Positions 36,150 to 45,152 of a stretch of 64,000 bases of DNA are shown one piece after another. Position numbers and translations under genes: made by a program. Source of the stretch: an uncultured Eubacteriales bacterium. GTDB taxonomy: Bacteria; Bacillota; Clostridia; Oscillospirales; Ruminococcaceae. Location of the stretch: positions 44,279 through 108,278 of the forward strand of contig ONMZ01000002.1 in assembly GCA_900319075.1 (NCBI GenBank). The letters are read 5' to 3'. A model generated the notes under the pieces. It saw only the letters and a program-made list of their open reading frames with translations, was not told where the DNA came from and did not search any database. Within the stretch, counting starts at the first letter, position 1. Every line of letters starts with the position of its first letter.

Positions 36150-38402
36150 ATGCAGTTTTTAAACAAACATAAAAAGACCATAGAAAAATTTTTTACCAGA
36201 TATTTTCTCGCCCTGGCTCTTTGCTATTCGGTAATGAGGCTGATAGTGGTACAGTATTTTACATCAGATGTGCGATTGTACAGCCTTATAAGTCTGGCGT
36301 TTATGTCTTTGCTTTTATTTATCTATGAAAAGATCAAAAAATTAAAGCTTGTCAGAGGCATAATATTTCTCGCAATAGGCGGAGTGCTGATACTTGTTTG
36401 CCGGCTGCTTTTGTCAAGAGGCTTTGACGACAGCGGAGTCTGGTTTATGAACTGGTTTTACGTTTCCAGCGCAGAAGCCGGACAGGTAGGGGAGTATTCT
36501 GCCACGGTGCTGATATTTTTCAGCTTTTTCCTGATCTCCATCGTCTATTACTTTTCCGTTATACGCTTCAGAGCCTCGGGGCTCATGCTGGCAGTCCTGC
36601 TTCCGTTTATAATCTACGGAAAGCGTGCACAGTCCATCGACGGGATCGATCTGGTGTTTATGATAACCGTGTATCTTGCGCTTGTTATCCACGGAAAGTT
36701 CTCTGCGGATGATGTAAAAAAGGATACTGTGTTTAACTATTCCTATGTTATCGCAAGCCTTGTTTTCGTCACTTTCGTGGGCATGATCACCATGTTTGTC
36801 CCCAAGCCCAATGTGACTTCCTATCTTGAAAATAACAGGAACTTTTTTGATTTTCGTGTCAACAGTAACCTCAGTGCCTTTTCAAGCCTCAATGACGAGT
36901 CCTCGGACAGATTCGGCTCCAATGCCGTTGGCGAGGTGCTTTTTAGGGTCAGGACAAATTCTGCTGACGACCTTTTGCTTTTGAGAAGACAGTCCTTTGA
37001 TGTTTTTACCAATAAGGAACGCTGGGTCACAGATCGTAATATAACAGCTGAAATGGAGTCATACGGCAGTGCGTCCACTAACCCCATCGGTTCAGCAAAA
37101 TCATACTTTGAAATAATGAAAGACACTGTACAAAAGCTTGATCTGACCGATGCACAGCAAAAAGCAAACCTTAGCTTTTTCAATACAGCACAGCTTTATA
37201 CACAAAATGATCTCAGGTATATAAACCTTTCCTATGAAGATAATTTTTCACCAAGGTATGTCTGTGCAGAGCTGAATATTGATGACAACAACCGGGATAA
37301 TTCCCCCCTGCTTTACAAGACAACACATTCAGAGACCTACTATAACGCCGCAGGGACATATTCGTCCATATCTTATTTCTATTATCCCCAAAAACAATCT
37401 CTTGTGGATTATGCAAAAAGTCAGCCCTTTGACACAAAGGGATTTGTAAAGATACTTGATACAGCCTTGCAGCAAGGAGCTATCCGTCCGCAGAACTATT
37501 CTGCCATCACAAGTACAATAGATACCTTTACTAATAAGGATAATTATAAAATATCAGACAGGATGGCGCAGCTTGCGCTGGATATCACCAAGGACAGCAA
37601 AAATGATTATGAGAAAGCTCAGGCAATAGTGAATTATTTTGCCACCAACGGCTTTACTTACGATATGGATTATATCCCGCCCGATGAGTCAATAGACTAT
37701 TTTATGTTTGAAAGTAAAACAGGCTCCTGTACCAGTTACGCCACAGCAATGGTGCTTATGGCAAGATATGTGGGAGTGCCTGCAAGATATGTTGAGGGCT
37801 TTGCCGCCTTTGAAAAGGATCCCAATGATGATTCTGTATTTGTAGTCAAAGATACCAACGCCCATGCTTTTGTGGAATGTTATATACCTGCGGTGGGCTG
37901 GATGTCCTTTGACCCGACTGTGCCGGAATATATGCGTGTATCCTCCGCCTCCGGCAGCGGAGCAGCAGGGATATTGAGCGACGTCGCAAGGGTGCTTGGA
38001 AGAATAGCCCTTTTTGCAGGTGTGCTTTTTGTTATCGTTTTTATTATACTGCTTGACCGTATAGAGGAACTGGTATTCCGTATAAGACTTCGCTTTAAAA
38101 GCAGCGCCGAAAAGTCGGTGCTGTTGTACCGCCATATTATAAAGCTTATGAACCGTGTCAGAAGCAGCAGGCATTTTGAAGGCTATACACCTCACAGCCT
38201 TGAGGACTATGTAAAAACCGAGCTGCGGGGAGATATCGGTTTGATAGTTGAACTTTTTGAAAAGACCTGCTTCGGAGGGATAGAACCCACCCAGGAGGAG
38301 TATAAAAAAGCCTATGAGCAGTATAAAACAAACTGGAAACTGCTTGCAAAGGGTAAGCGAGTTGCTAAAGAAAAGGGCGTAAAAGCTGTGCAAATCTCCT
38401 AA
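36150..38402 (+). CDS. Membrane transglutaminase-like protein
   Basis: The 750-aa product has about six N-terminal TM helices (to about 230), an extracellular region, then a transglutaminase-like cysteine protease domain with SCTSYATAMVLMARY (Cys near 527), NAHAFVE (His) and MSFDPTV (Asp), so the catalytic triad is present. A last TM helix near 625-650 precedes a cytosolic tail of about 100 residues. ATG at 36150 follows GGGGGAGG; an ATG at 36117 would overlap the DUF58 stop. Third gene of the MoxR-DUF58-TGc set. Confidence 0.85.
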   Translation: MQFLNKHKKTIEKFFTRYFLALALCYSVMRLIVVQYFTSDVRLYSLISLAFMSLLLFIYEKIKKLKLVRGIIFLAIGGVLILVCRLLLSRGFDDSGVWFMNWFYVSSAEAGQVGEYSATVLIFFSFFLISIVYYFSVIRFRASGLMLAVLLPFIIYGKRAQSIDGIDLVFMITVYLALVIHGKFSADDVKKDTVFNYSYVIASLVFVTFVGMITMFVPKPNVTSYLENNRNFFDFRVNSNLSAFSSLNDESSDRFGSNAVGEVLFRVRTNSADDLLLLRRQSFDVFTNKERWVTDRNITAEMESYGSASTNPIGSAKSYFEIMKDTVQKLDLTDAQQKANLSFFNTAQLYTQNDLRYINLSYEDNFSPRYVCAELNIDDNNRDNSPLLYKTTHSETYYNAAGTYSSISYFYYPQKQSLVDYAKSQPFDTKGFVKILDTALQQGAIRPQNYSAITSTIDTFTNKDNYKISDRMAQLALDITKDSKNDYEKAQAIVNYFATNGFTYDMDYIPPDESIDYFMFESKTGSCTSYATAMVLMARYVGVPARYVEGFAAFEKDPNDDSVFVVKDTNAHAFVECYIPAVGWMSFDPTVPEYMRVSSASGSGAAGILSDVARVLGRIALFAGVLFVIVFIILLDRIEELVFRIRLRFKSSAEKSVLLYRHIIKLMNRVRSSRHFEGYTPHSLEDYVKTELRGDIGLIVELFEKTCFGGIEPTQEEYKKAYEQYKTNWKLLAKGKRVAKEKGVKAVQIS

Positions 38403-38438
38403 AAATAGCCTGTAAATGTAAATAAAATATAAAAGCTC

Positions 38439-38467
38439 TTGACAATAGGGGAAAAAAGATGTAATCT
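38439..38467 (+). promoter_or_regulatory. Promoter of the 186-aa unknown gene
   Basis: Perfect TTGACA (38439-38444), 17-nt spacer, TAATCT (38462-38467). It rules out a start at 38439 for the downstream gene. Confidence 0.7.
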
Positions 38468-38507
38468 ATGGTTACTTATCACCCTTGTTGGAAGGAGGCA
38501 GCCTTTT

Positions 38508-39068
38508 ATGGGACTCACACAGCTTGTGTCGTCGCTGCTTGCGCTTAATAGCGATCAGAGCAGAGCACGTGGTTCAAAGCGTATATCGCTTATAAGACAC
38601 CCTCGTCAGGGTAAAGAGCCTGACATAAGTCAGACCACTACTGTCAGCGAACCACAGTATGCTGAGGGTACGGCTATTATAATCGATACCCGTATGCACT
38701 ACGCAATGAATGTTTCAAGAAATATTGAAAGGTGCGTTTTCAAGCTTCTTAATGAGAATAAAAGGGTAGAGCCTTTCAGGGAGTATTTCAAAGCAAGGGA
38801 CAGATATTATTCCGACAGCGACATTAACGAGGTGGCAAACAGTAAGGATTATCGTGATATTGTCCGCTATATCGTTGATGAGGCTTATGGCGAGGCATAT
38901 GTGTTTGTGGAGAAAAACCATTCCGGCAGGCTGAGGGTCTACGCCCAGTTCCGCAGATTTGACGATGAGGCTGTGGGACAGTTTTCCTCTGATATGCCTA
39001 ACTTTACGGATATTACAAATTATTATAGACCCGGTGAGGTCACATTCGGAAGGATCAAGAGAGATTAA
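38508..39068 (+). CDS. Unknown 186-aa basic protein
   Basis: No family recognised. The start ATG at 38508 follows GGAAGGAGG. The first 60 residues are Ser/Arg-rich and likely disordered; residues about 65-175 are a mixed helical domain with YFKARDRYYSDSDINEV and IVDEAYGEAYVFVEKN segments. No signal peptide or TM helix is visible, so it is probably cytoplasmic. It has its own strong promoter and is ended by a terminator, so it is an independent unit. Confidence 0.65.
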   Translation: MGLTQLVSSLLALNSDQSRARGSKRISLIRHPRQGKEPDISQTTTVSEPQYAEGTAIIIDTRMHYAMNVSRNIERCVFKLLNENKRVEPFREYFKARDRYYSDSDINEVANSKDYRDIVRYIVDEAYGEAYVFVEKNHSGRLRVYAQFRRFDDEAVGQFSSDMPNFTDITNYYRPGEVTFGRIKRD

Positions 39069-39069
39069 A

Positions 39070-39103
39070 ATAATAAGCCTTCGTTTTCGAGGGCTTATTT
39101 TTT
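39070..39103 (+). terminator. Terminator after the 186-aa gene
   Basis: AATAAGCC-TTCG-TTTTCGA-GGGCTTATT type hairpin followed by TTTTTAT. Confidence 0.7.
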
Positions 39104-39116
39104 ATGAATGCACAAA

Positions 39117-39153
39117 AAAAGCTCGCAGGATATTTCTCCTGCGAGTTTTTTAT
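39117..39153 (-). terminator. Bidirectional terminator beyond the aquaporin gene
   Basis: AGCTCGCAGGA-TATTTC-TCCTGCGAGTT hairpin with A- and T-rich flanks on both sides, between convergent genes. Confidence 0.85.
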
Positions 39154-39160
39154 TTACAGA

Positions 39161-40006
39161 TCATCTGCGCTTTTTATTGTTGTTTTTGTTGTTGCTGCGG
39201 TTCTGGTTCTTGTTCTGATTGCTGTTGTTCTTTGGTGCAGCCTTTTCAACCGGTGCATCTGTGCTTGCAGCAGCTGCAGAGCTTTTAACCGGTGCAGCAT
39301 CCTCAGCCTCAGGCTCTTCTTCACCCTCTATTGCTGTATAAACGATAGCCGCAAAGATAGCGCCAAGGAACGGTGCAACTATAAAGATCCAAAGGTCTTT
39401 AGCAGGTCCGGTAGTACCGGTAATTGCTGAAACAACTGCAGGTCCTATGCTTCTTGCAGGGTTTACAGATGTGCCGGTAAGTCCGATGCCGAAGATATGT
39501 ACAAAAGTAAGTGAAAGACCTATTACCAGTCCGCCGAAGGAACCGTGCTTTGCTCTTTTGGAGGTCACGCCCAGGATAGTAAGGACAAAAACAAATGTAA
39601 GCAGGAACTCTACAACAAGACCTGAAACAACGTGTCCGTGAACACCTGCAAGACCGTTGGAGCCGTAAGCACCTGTTCTGTCTGTTACCTGACCAAATTC
39701 AAAGATGCCGCAAAGTATGCCTGCACCTGCGAATGCGCCAAGGCACTGGGAGATAACATAGCCGAAGAATTCACCGATCTTCATTTCGCCTCTTGCGAGG
39801 AATGCCATTGAAACAGCCGGGTTGATATGACAGCCGGACACGTTTCCGATGCAGTAAGCCATTGCTACAATGGACAGACCAAAAGCAAGAGCAGTAAGAA
39901 TGTAACCGCCGCCGTTGTCCGAATTACAGCCGACCAGCATAGCAGTACCGCAGCCGAAGGTCGTCAAAACCAATGTGCCAATAAATTCTGCAATGAACTT
40001 TCTCAT
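39161..40006 (-). CDS. Aquaporin (AqpZ-like MIP channel) with charged tail
   Basis: A 281-aa channel with both NPA boxes (HINPAVS and SVNPARS) and six TM helices to about residue 225. The second box continues IGPA, as in water-selective AqpZ. The C-terminal tail (about 226-281) switches from acidic (EGEEEPEAED) to Asn/Lys/Arg-rich (NNSNQNKNQNRS) and is absent from AqpZ. ATG at 40006 is preferred over longer frames since MRKFIAEF is the family start. Promoter at 40060-40088 is near consensus. Confidence 0.9.
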   Translation of the reverse strand: MRKFIAEFIGTLVLTTFGCGTAMLVGCNSDNGGGYILTALAFGLSIVAMAYCIGNVSGCHINPAVSMAFLARGEMKIGEFFGYVISQCLGAFAGAGILCGIFEFGQVTDRTGAYGSNGLAGVHGHVVSGLVVEFLLTFVFVLTILGVTSKRAKHGSFGGLVIGLSLTFVHIFGIGLTGTSVNPARSIGPAVVSAITGTTGPAKDLWIFIVAPFLGAIFAAIVYTAIEGEEEPEAEDAAPVKSSAAAASTDAPVEKAAPKNNSNQNKNQNRSNNKNNNKKRR

Positions 40007-40059
40007 ATTTTCTCTTCTTTCCGCATATAGCATTTTTTGGACAAAATATCCTGAAAATA

Positions 40060-40088
40060 AGTATAACACGTCCTTTACAGTTTGTCAA
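40060..40088 (-). promoter_or_regulatory. Promoter of the aquaporin gene
   Basis: Perfect TTGACA (40083-40088), 17-nt spacer, TATACT (40060-40065). Confidence 0.75.
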
Positions 40089-40167
40089 TAAATTATAATA
40101 AATATTTGCAGTCTTGATCTATTTTGTGTATAATAAATAAATATACGGTTTGTGTTTATATAAAAAA

Positions 40168-40199
40168 ACAATAGGCTCAAAGGTCGAGCCTATTGTTAT
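40168..40199 (-). terminator. Terminator of the MacB-type ABC gene
   Basis: On the minus strand CAATAGGCTC-GACCTTT-GAGCCTATTG followed by TTTTTTTATAT. Confidence 0.9.
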
Positions 40200-40204
40200 A
40201 GTAA

Positions 40205-43006
40205 CTATTCTGTCCGCAATGCGATAACAGGGTCTTTCTTAGCAGCCACTCTTGACGGCATAAGACCTGCGATAAGGGTAAGGGTAATACTTATTCCCAC
40301 AAGTATTATCGCTCCGAGAACAGGTATTGAAGCTCTCATGTTTACATCTGTAACGCTGGCGATGATCATGTTTATAGGTATAGTCAGCAGGTAGGAGATA
40401 CCTATTCCCAACAGACCTGCGGACAGACCGACGATAACCGTCTCTGCGTTGAAAACGTGAGATATATCCTTCTTTGAAGCACCGATGGCTCGCAGGATAC
40501 CGATCTCTTTTGTTCTTTCAAGAACAGAAATATAGGTTATTATTCCTATCATTATCGAAGATACCACAAGTGAGATAGCCACGAAAGCAATAAGGATATA
40601 GCTTATTGCGCTGATAATATCTGTTATGGAGGACATCATGAGTCCCACATAGTCTGTGTATTCGATAGTATCTTTTTCGCTTCCGTCTTTTTTAGCGTCC
40701 TCGTTATATTTTTTGATAATATCAACTATTTTTTCCTTTGATTCAAAATCCTTTGGATAGATGTTGATAAAGCTTGGTTTTTCCAGCTCTGCGTAACCCA
40801 GCGCAGACATATTCTTATCATACGTTGAGTCGGAAAGCTTCTCGCCGCCGCTTTCTTTCTGAGCCTTCTGATACATTTCCATACGTTCTTTGGTAATGTC
40901 CTGCAAAAGCTTCATCTGCTCCTGGGTAAGGGACTGCATATATTTCTTTTCAGATTCTGTCATCAGAGAAGATGCCTGCTGATCTGTGCCCATTGAGGAC
41001 ATATCAAATCCCATGCCGCTCATACCGCTCTGGGATCCGGACTGCTGCTGGGTAAGCATCTGCTTCTGAGCTTCGGTGATCTTGTTTTTGTTGTTTGTAC
41101 CATCGCCGAATTTAAGTCCGGTGAAAACGTCAACATCTTTGTTTGCCAGCTGTTCTTTAACGATCTGGCTGTTCTGGACTCTGTCCACAAGATATGTGGC
41201 AAGCTCATGGGTATATCCGATGTTACCGCTTATAGAAGCGGCAGCTGCATCTTCGTTAGGTCTTATAACGCCTACGACCTTTAATTCCGGGGCAGCCTCA
41301 AGAGCTTTTTTCATAAACTCTTCGTCTGATGACTTATCCACCCATATGCTGCCTTGTTTTTCATATCTGTCCGTTGGTGCAAGAAGTTTGAAGCGCAAAG
41401 CCAGCATCTCATCGTAGGTATAGCTCTTTTGTCCTGCGTCGATATCAACCTTTTCGCCGGACATTACCTTTACAACAATGTTTTCAAGGGGCTTTTTATC
41501 AAGCCAGCCCAGGGTATAGAGCACATAGTCGTGAAGCTCGTTGTTCTTGTCAACTACAAGTACTACTTCGTCATATTTTTCGGGGAATTTTCCTGCAAGC
41601 ACATCATATTGTTTTTTGATAAGCTCTTTGTTATCTATCATCTCGCCGAAGATATCGGTGTTCTGTCCGCCGAACATAGAGCTGCTCATTCCGGACATAC
41701 CTTCCATATCCGAGCTCATGCTGAACATCTGTCCAAGTCCCATATATTCACCCACAGTGGAAGGATGGACCTGTTCAATTCCTTTTGAGGTATTGCTGTT
41801 ATAAATATATGGTTTTGTGGAATATGAGTACTGAATGCTTGTAACGTACTTTTCGATCTCCTTGTTGTTGTCAAGGAAATCCTTGAACTTTTCAAGGTTG
41901 TTTACCTTTGTTTCCTGCATATAGGTGCTTATAAGCTTACCCATACGGTTCTGGGAGTAGACCTTATCCTTATCGTGGTCTATCTCACTTGTCTTTCGCT
42001 GGTCAGCCAGCAGCTTCATCATACTCTCGGTGCTGGTGGTGGTTTTTGTTATGGTCAGAGGATAGCTTGAAAGGGTGTCGCTTTGTACCTGGTCGATATA
42101 GACCTGAACACCGTTTGAGAGGGAGAGTATAAGGGCGATGCCGATTATACCGATGCTGCCTGCAAACGAGGTAAGGAAGGTCCTTGCTTTTTTGGTAAGA
42201 AGGTTGTTTTTTGAAAGAGAAAGTGCGGTAAAAAAGCTCATTGAAGTTTTAAGCTTTTTACGTTCAGCCTTTGCCGCTTTCTTTGCAGCCTTTTTGTCCA
42301 GCTTTTCCTTTGCCTCAGGCTCCGGGCAGGTGAACGGGTCACTGTCGTCCACGATCTCGCCGTCCAGAAGCTTGATGATCCTTGAAGAATAAGTCTCTGC
42401 CAGCTCCGGGTTGTGGGTTACCATTATAATAAGCTTATCCTTAGAGATGTTTTTTAATATCTCCATGATCTGCAAACTGGTCTGCGTATCAAGCGCACCG
42501 GTAGGCTCGTCGGCAAGAAGAATATCCGGATTGTTGACCAAAGCTCTTGCTATGGCAACACGCTGCATCTGTCCGCCGGACATCTGATTAGGCTTTTTGT
42601 TGAGCTGGTCGCCCAGTCCAACCTGCTGTAAAGCCTCGGTAGCTCTTTTCTTACGCTCGGACTTGGACACTCCCGAAAGAGTCAGAGCAAGTTCAACGTT
42701 TGCCAGAACTGTCTGGTGGGGGATAAGGTTGTAGCTTTGGAATACAAAACCGACCCTGTGGTTTCTGTATGAGTCCCAATCAGCGTCCTTAAAGTCTTTG
42801 GTTGACTTCTGATTGATGACAAGATCACCTGACGTATACTGATCCAGGCCTCCGATAATGTTCAAAAGGGTGGTCTTACCGCAGCCCGAGGGACCGAGTA
42901 TGGACACAAACTCGCTGTCACGGAAGTCCATGCTGACACCTTTTAGGGCCTGCACCGTAGTATCGCCGGTTTTATAGTTCTTACATATCTGTTTTAAACT
43001 AAGCAT
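40205..43006 (-). CDS. MacB-type fused ABC transporter, 933 aa
   Basis: One polypeptide with an N-terminal ATPase (about 1-230: GPSGCGKTT, SGGQMQRVAIARA, DEPTGALD) and a FtsX/MacB-type permease with four TM helices: one near 280-305, a large extracellular domain (about 310-790), then three at the C-terminus. The ectodomain has a Met/Ser/Gly-rich stretch near 435-455 and another near 645-680, likely flexible loops. Family members export lipids, peptides or sense envelope stress. Starts after AGGAGAGG, with its own promoter at 43065-43094. No membrane-fusion partner is nearby. Confidence 0.88.
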   Translation of the reverse strand: MLSLKQICKNYKTGDTTVQALKGVSMDFRDSEFVSILGPSGCGKTTLLNIIGGLDQYTSGDLVINQKSTKDFKDADWDSYRNHRVGFVFQSYNLIPHQTVLANVELALTLSGVSKSERKKRATEALQQVGLGDQLNKKPNQMSGGQMQRVAIARALVNNPDILLADEPTGALDTQTSLQIMEILKNISKDKLIIMVTHNPELAETYSSRIIKLLDGEIVDDSDPFTCPEPEAKEKLDKKAAKKAAKAERKKLKTSMSFFTALSLSKNNLLTKKARTFLTSFAGSIGIIGIALILSLSNGVQVYIDQVQSDTLSSYPLTITKTTTSTESMMKLLADQRKTSEIDHDKDKVYSQNRMGKLISTYMQETKVNNLEKFKDFLDNNKEIEKYVTSIQYSYSTKPYIYNSNTSKGIEQVHPSTVGEYMGLGQMFSMSSDMEGMSGMSSSMFGGQNTDIFGEMIDNKELIKKQYDVLAGKFPEKYDEVVLVVDKNNELHDYVLYTLGWLDKKPLENIVVKVMSGEKVDIDAGQKSYTYDEMLALRFKLLAPTDRYEKQGSIWVDKSSDEEFMKKALEAAPELKVVGVIRPNEDAAAASISGNIGYTHELATYLVDRVQNSQIVKEQLANKDVDVFTGLKFGDGTNNKNKITEAQKQMLTQQQSGSQSGMSGMGFDMSSMGTDQQASSLMTESEKKYMQSLTQEQMKLLQDITKERMEMYQKAQKESGGEKLSDSTYDKNMSALGYAELEKPSFINIYPKDFESKEKIVDIIKKYNEDAKKDGSEKDTIEYTDYVGLMMSSITDIISAISYILIAFVAISLVVSSIMIGIITYISVLERTKEIGILRAIGASKKDISHVFNAETVIVGLSAGLLGIGISYLLTIPINMIIASVTDVNMRASIPVLGAIILVGISITLTLIAGLMPSRVAAKKDPVIALRTE

Positions 43007-43064
43007 TTAGCCTCTCCTTTCTATAACAAATATCTTTCCTTAACAAATAAAAAACTGATTTCTA

Positions 43065-43094
43065 AGTATAACATATTCTGGTACCATTTATCAA
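43065..43094 (-). promoter_or_regulatory. Promoter of the MacB-type ABC gene
   Basis: TTGATA (43089-43094), 18-nt spacer, TATACT (43065-43070). Confidence 0.5.
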
Positions 43095-43128
43095 GTGTTT
43101 TTTTATTTTTTTATTTAGCCTAAAGAAA

Positions 43129-43157
43129 AAAAGTCCGGCAACAAACCGGACTTTTCC
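43129..43157 (-). terminator. Terminator of the WYL regulator / spacer hairpin
   Basis: AAAGTCCGG-CAACAAA-CCGGACTTT perfect hairpin with A and T runs on both sides. Confidence 0.8.
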
Positions 43158-43223
43158 CTATAAGCTTTTTATCTTTTGCTCGTTTTCTGTTTTTTACACA
43201 AGCTATAACAACGTTCAAAAGTG

Positions 43224-44213
43224 TTATTCATAATGCTTTCTTATCTCATCAAGTGTCTGTTTGGCTTGTTCCACCACGTTTTCGGGAGCAAGCACCCTTG
43301 CTCTTTTTCCGAATTTGAAAAGCCAGCCCCAGAATGTAGGTGAGATCTGAACTTCAACATTTATGTAGAAGGTGTGGTCTGAGTTCTGAGTACAGATTAT
43401 CTTTTCGCCAAATCTGTCAATAACGGTGGAAAGAAGTCCGTTTTCAAACTCAAGGGTAACTTTTTCGGTTTCCCCGCCGTACATACTGTAAACAGACTGA
43501 TAATTATTGACTTCCGTCTTTTCCTCCGGTGTGAGCTCACGGCGCTTGTCACCTTCGTTGACCTTGACATTGGTCATTCTGTCTATTCTGTAACGGCATA
43601 TTTTTTCGTGCTTGTTGCAGTAGCAAACAAGATAGTAATTGTCCTCCTCCCACACGGTAACAAAAGGTGATACGGTGTATACCTCGCCGTCGTGTCTGAG
43701 GATCTTTTTTTTGTTGAAGTTGTAATCGTAATACTGGAAGGAGATAGTCTTTTTCTCAAATATCCCTTCCTGGACCTTGTTGAGATTGTAATATACAGCC
43801 TCATTCATAGCTTTTGAACGGTTGTTTACAAATACATCACGCTTGAGCTGCTTGGCTTTGTATTCAGAGGTCAGCCCCTGGATCTTTGCAATAAGCTCCT
43901 GTGACTTTTTCTTGGTCAGGAATCTGCAGGAAGCTATTGCATCTACAAGAACAAAAAGCTCCTCGTCCTGAAAAGTCCTTGCACCAAGATAATAAGCGTT
44001 TGAGTGACCGTCTTTGGTGATCTCGATGTCCATACCGCTGTCGCAAAGGGTCTTTATGTCATCGTATATGGTTTTTCTCTCTGCCTTGATGCCATACTGT
44101 CCCAATATCTCTATAAGTCTGTTTCCGGTAATGGAGTGCTCATCGTCGGTTTTTTGTTCAAAATACTGTTTCATGGTCAAAAGCTTCTGCTTTTGCCTTG
44201 ATAAACCTGCCAC
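43224..44213 (-). CDS. WYL-domain transcription regulator
   Basis: A 329-aa regulator with an N-terminal winged-helix (about 15-75: EILGQYGIKAERKTIYDDIKTL, the HTH of DeoR/YafY type) and a C-terminal WYL domain (about 145-215: VSPFVTVWEEDNYYLVCYCNKH and YRIDRM), then the WCX extension. Family members sense small ligands or nucleic acid. It is 2 nt before the ynzC start region on the minus strand and may be co-transcribed with it. The target is not visible in the window. Confidence 0.9.
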   Translation of the reverse strand: MAGLSRQKQKLLTMKQYFEQKTDDEHSITGNRLIEILGQYGIKAERKTIYDDIKTLCDSGMDIEITKDGHSNAYYLGARTFQDEELFVLVDAIASCRFLTKKKSQELIAKIQGLTSEYKAKQLKRDVFVNNRSKAMNEAVYYNLNKVQEGIFEKKTISFQYYDYNFNKKKILRHDGEVYTVSPFVTVWEEDNYYLVCYCNKHEKICRYRIDRMTNVKVNEGDKRRELTPEEKTEVNNYQSVYSMYGGETEKVTLEFENGLLSTVIDRFGEKIICTQNSDHTFYINVEVQISPTFWGWLFKFGKRARVLAPENVVEQAKQTLDEIRKHYE

Positions 44214-44215
44214 CT

Positions 44216-44437
44216 TTATGATCCCTCCCCACTGTGCTTAAGATCTTTTACCATGATCCTTGTGCCGTCTGCACGCAATATCACGGTATTATCAAGCTGT
44301 GCGGTGAGATTAGCCACCACACCCTGACGATACTCGTCCCTGAGAAGCTTGCGCTCTGCCTGTTCGGCATCGGTAAGTTCCCTTGAACGGGAGATCGCCG
44401 TAAGCTCTGACAATCTGTCAAGCTTCATCTTCTCCAT
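44216..44437 (-). CDS. DUF896 / YnzC-family small protein
   Basis: A 73-aa protein with the YnzC helical hairpin (RLSELTAISRSRELTDAEQAERKLLRDEYRQ), known in Firmicutes; YnzC lies in an SOS operon in Bacillus, but no lexA or SOS box is visible here. ATG at 44437 follows GAGGAG at longish spacing (13 nt). It precedes the WYL regulator by 2 nt. Function unknown. Confidence 0.88.
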   Translation of the reverse strand: MEKMKLDRLSELTAISRSRELTDAEQAERKLLRDEYRQGVVANLTAQLDNTVILRADGTRIMVKDLKHSGEGS

Positions 44438-44729
44438 AATTATTACACTTCTCCTCTTGATGGCGGGCGAATGGTACACCACAACTTCCCACCATAGAAA
44501 GTAAAAGGGTGACTTACACAATATCACCCACGTGTCCGAAAAATATCACTTTGTCCCCACAGCGTTTTTATTATGTATATCTCTTTATCTTGGTGTACAA
44601 CAAATTGACCTCTTTCGGTTACAAGTGACATTATATCACACAATTTCTCAAAATTCAAGTGCATTTTGCACAAACTGTCCGATAAAATTCCCTTAATACG
44701 CCCTTATCGTAATTATCTTGTGTTTACAC

Positions 44730-44757
44730 TTGAAAAAAGCACAAGATGTGGTATAAT
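44730..44757 (+). promoter_or_regulatory. Promoter with CTTGTG/CACAAG inverted repeat before the sigma-like gene
   Basis: TTGAAA (44730-44735), 16-nt spacer, TATAAT (44752-44757). CTTGTG (44718-44723) and CACAAG (44740-44745) form an inverted repeat centred on the -35 box, a possible operator. The rest of the 44440-44717 gap shows no gene. Confidence 0.5.
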
Positions 44758-44811
44758 AGAATAAAAATAAGCTGGAATTTTATTTGTAAACTTTTTGTTA
44801 AGGACGTGAAA

Positions 44812-45150
44812 ATGCTTATAATGAATAGAAAATCAGCAGATTATTTGGACATAGACCGCTATGTGAGGGAAAAAATATTCTCGGACCGTGAAGCGGACGG
44901 GGGAGACTATCCCCGCAAGATCAGAGCACTTCACAAGGCGATATTTGAAAGTGCATCACCAAAGCAGCGAAGATACATAATAATGTATTACATGAAAAAC
45001 ATGACTATGGAGCAGATCGCAGACCTCTGCGGCGTGGCTAAGTCCACAGTTTCACGGACGATCGCCAGAGGAAGGAACAATATTTTGCGTGCCATGATGG
45101 CGGATGAGCTTTCCGCTTTGCTTTTTTCAGATACCCACAGGGAGGTGTGA
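44812..45150 (+). CDS. Sigma-70 region 4-like HTH protein, 112 aa
   Basis: Residues about 40-100 match a sigma-70 region 4 / ECF-like HTH: QRRYIIMYYMKNMTMEQIADLCGVAKSTVSRTIARG. No region 2 precedes it, so it is not a complete sigma factor; it may be a regulator (like YlxM-type or sigma-like adaptors). ATG at 44812 follows AAGGACGTG. The stop at 45148-45150 lies 2 nt before the decarboxylase start. Confidence 0.75.
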   Translation: MLIMNRKSADYLDIDRYVREKIFSDREADGGDYPRKIRALHKAIFESASPKQRRYIIMYYMKNMTMEQIADLCGVAKSTVSRTIARGRNNILRAMMADELSALLFSDTHREV

Positions 45151-45152
45151 CA

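Noticed and set aside
44812-45150. Complete sigma factor
   Set aside because: Only a region 4-type HTH is present; region 2 is missing in 112 aa.
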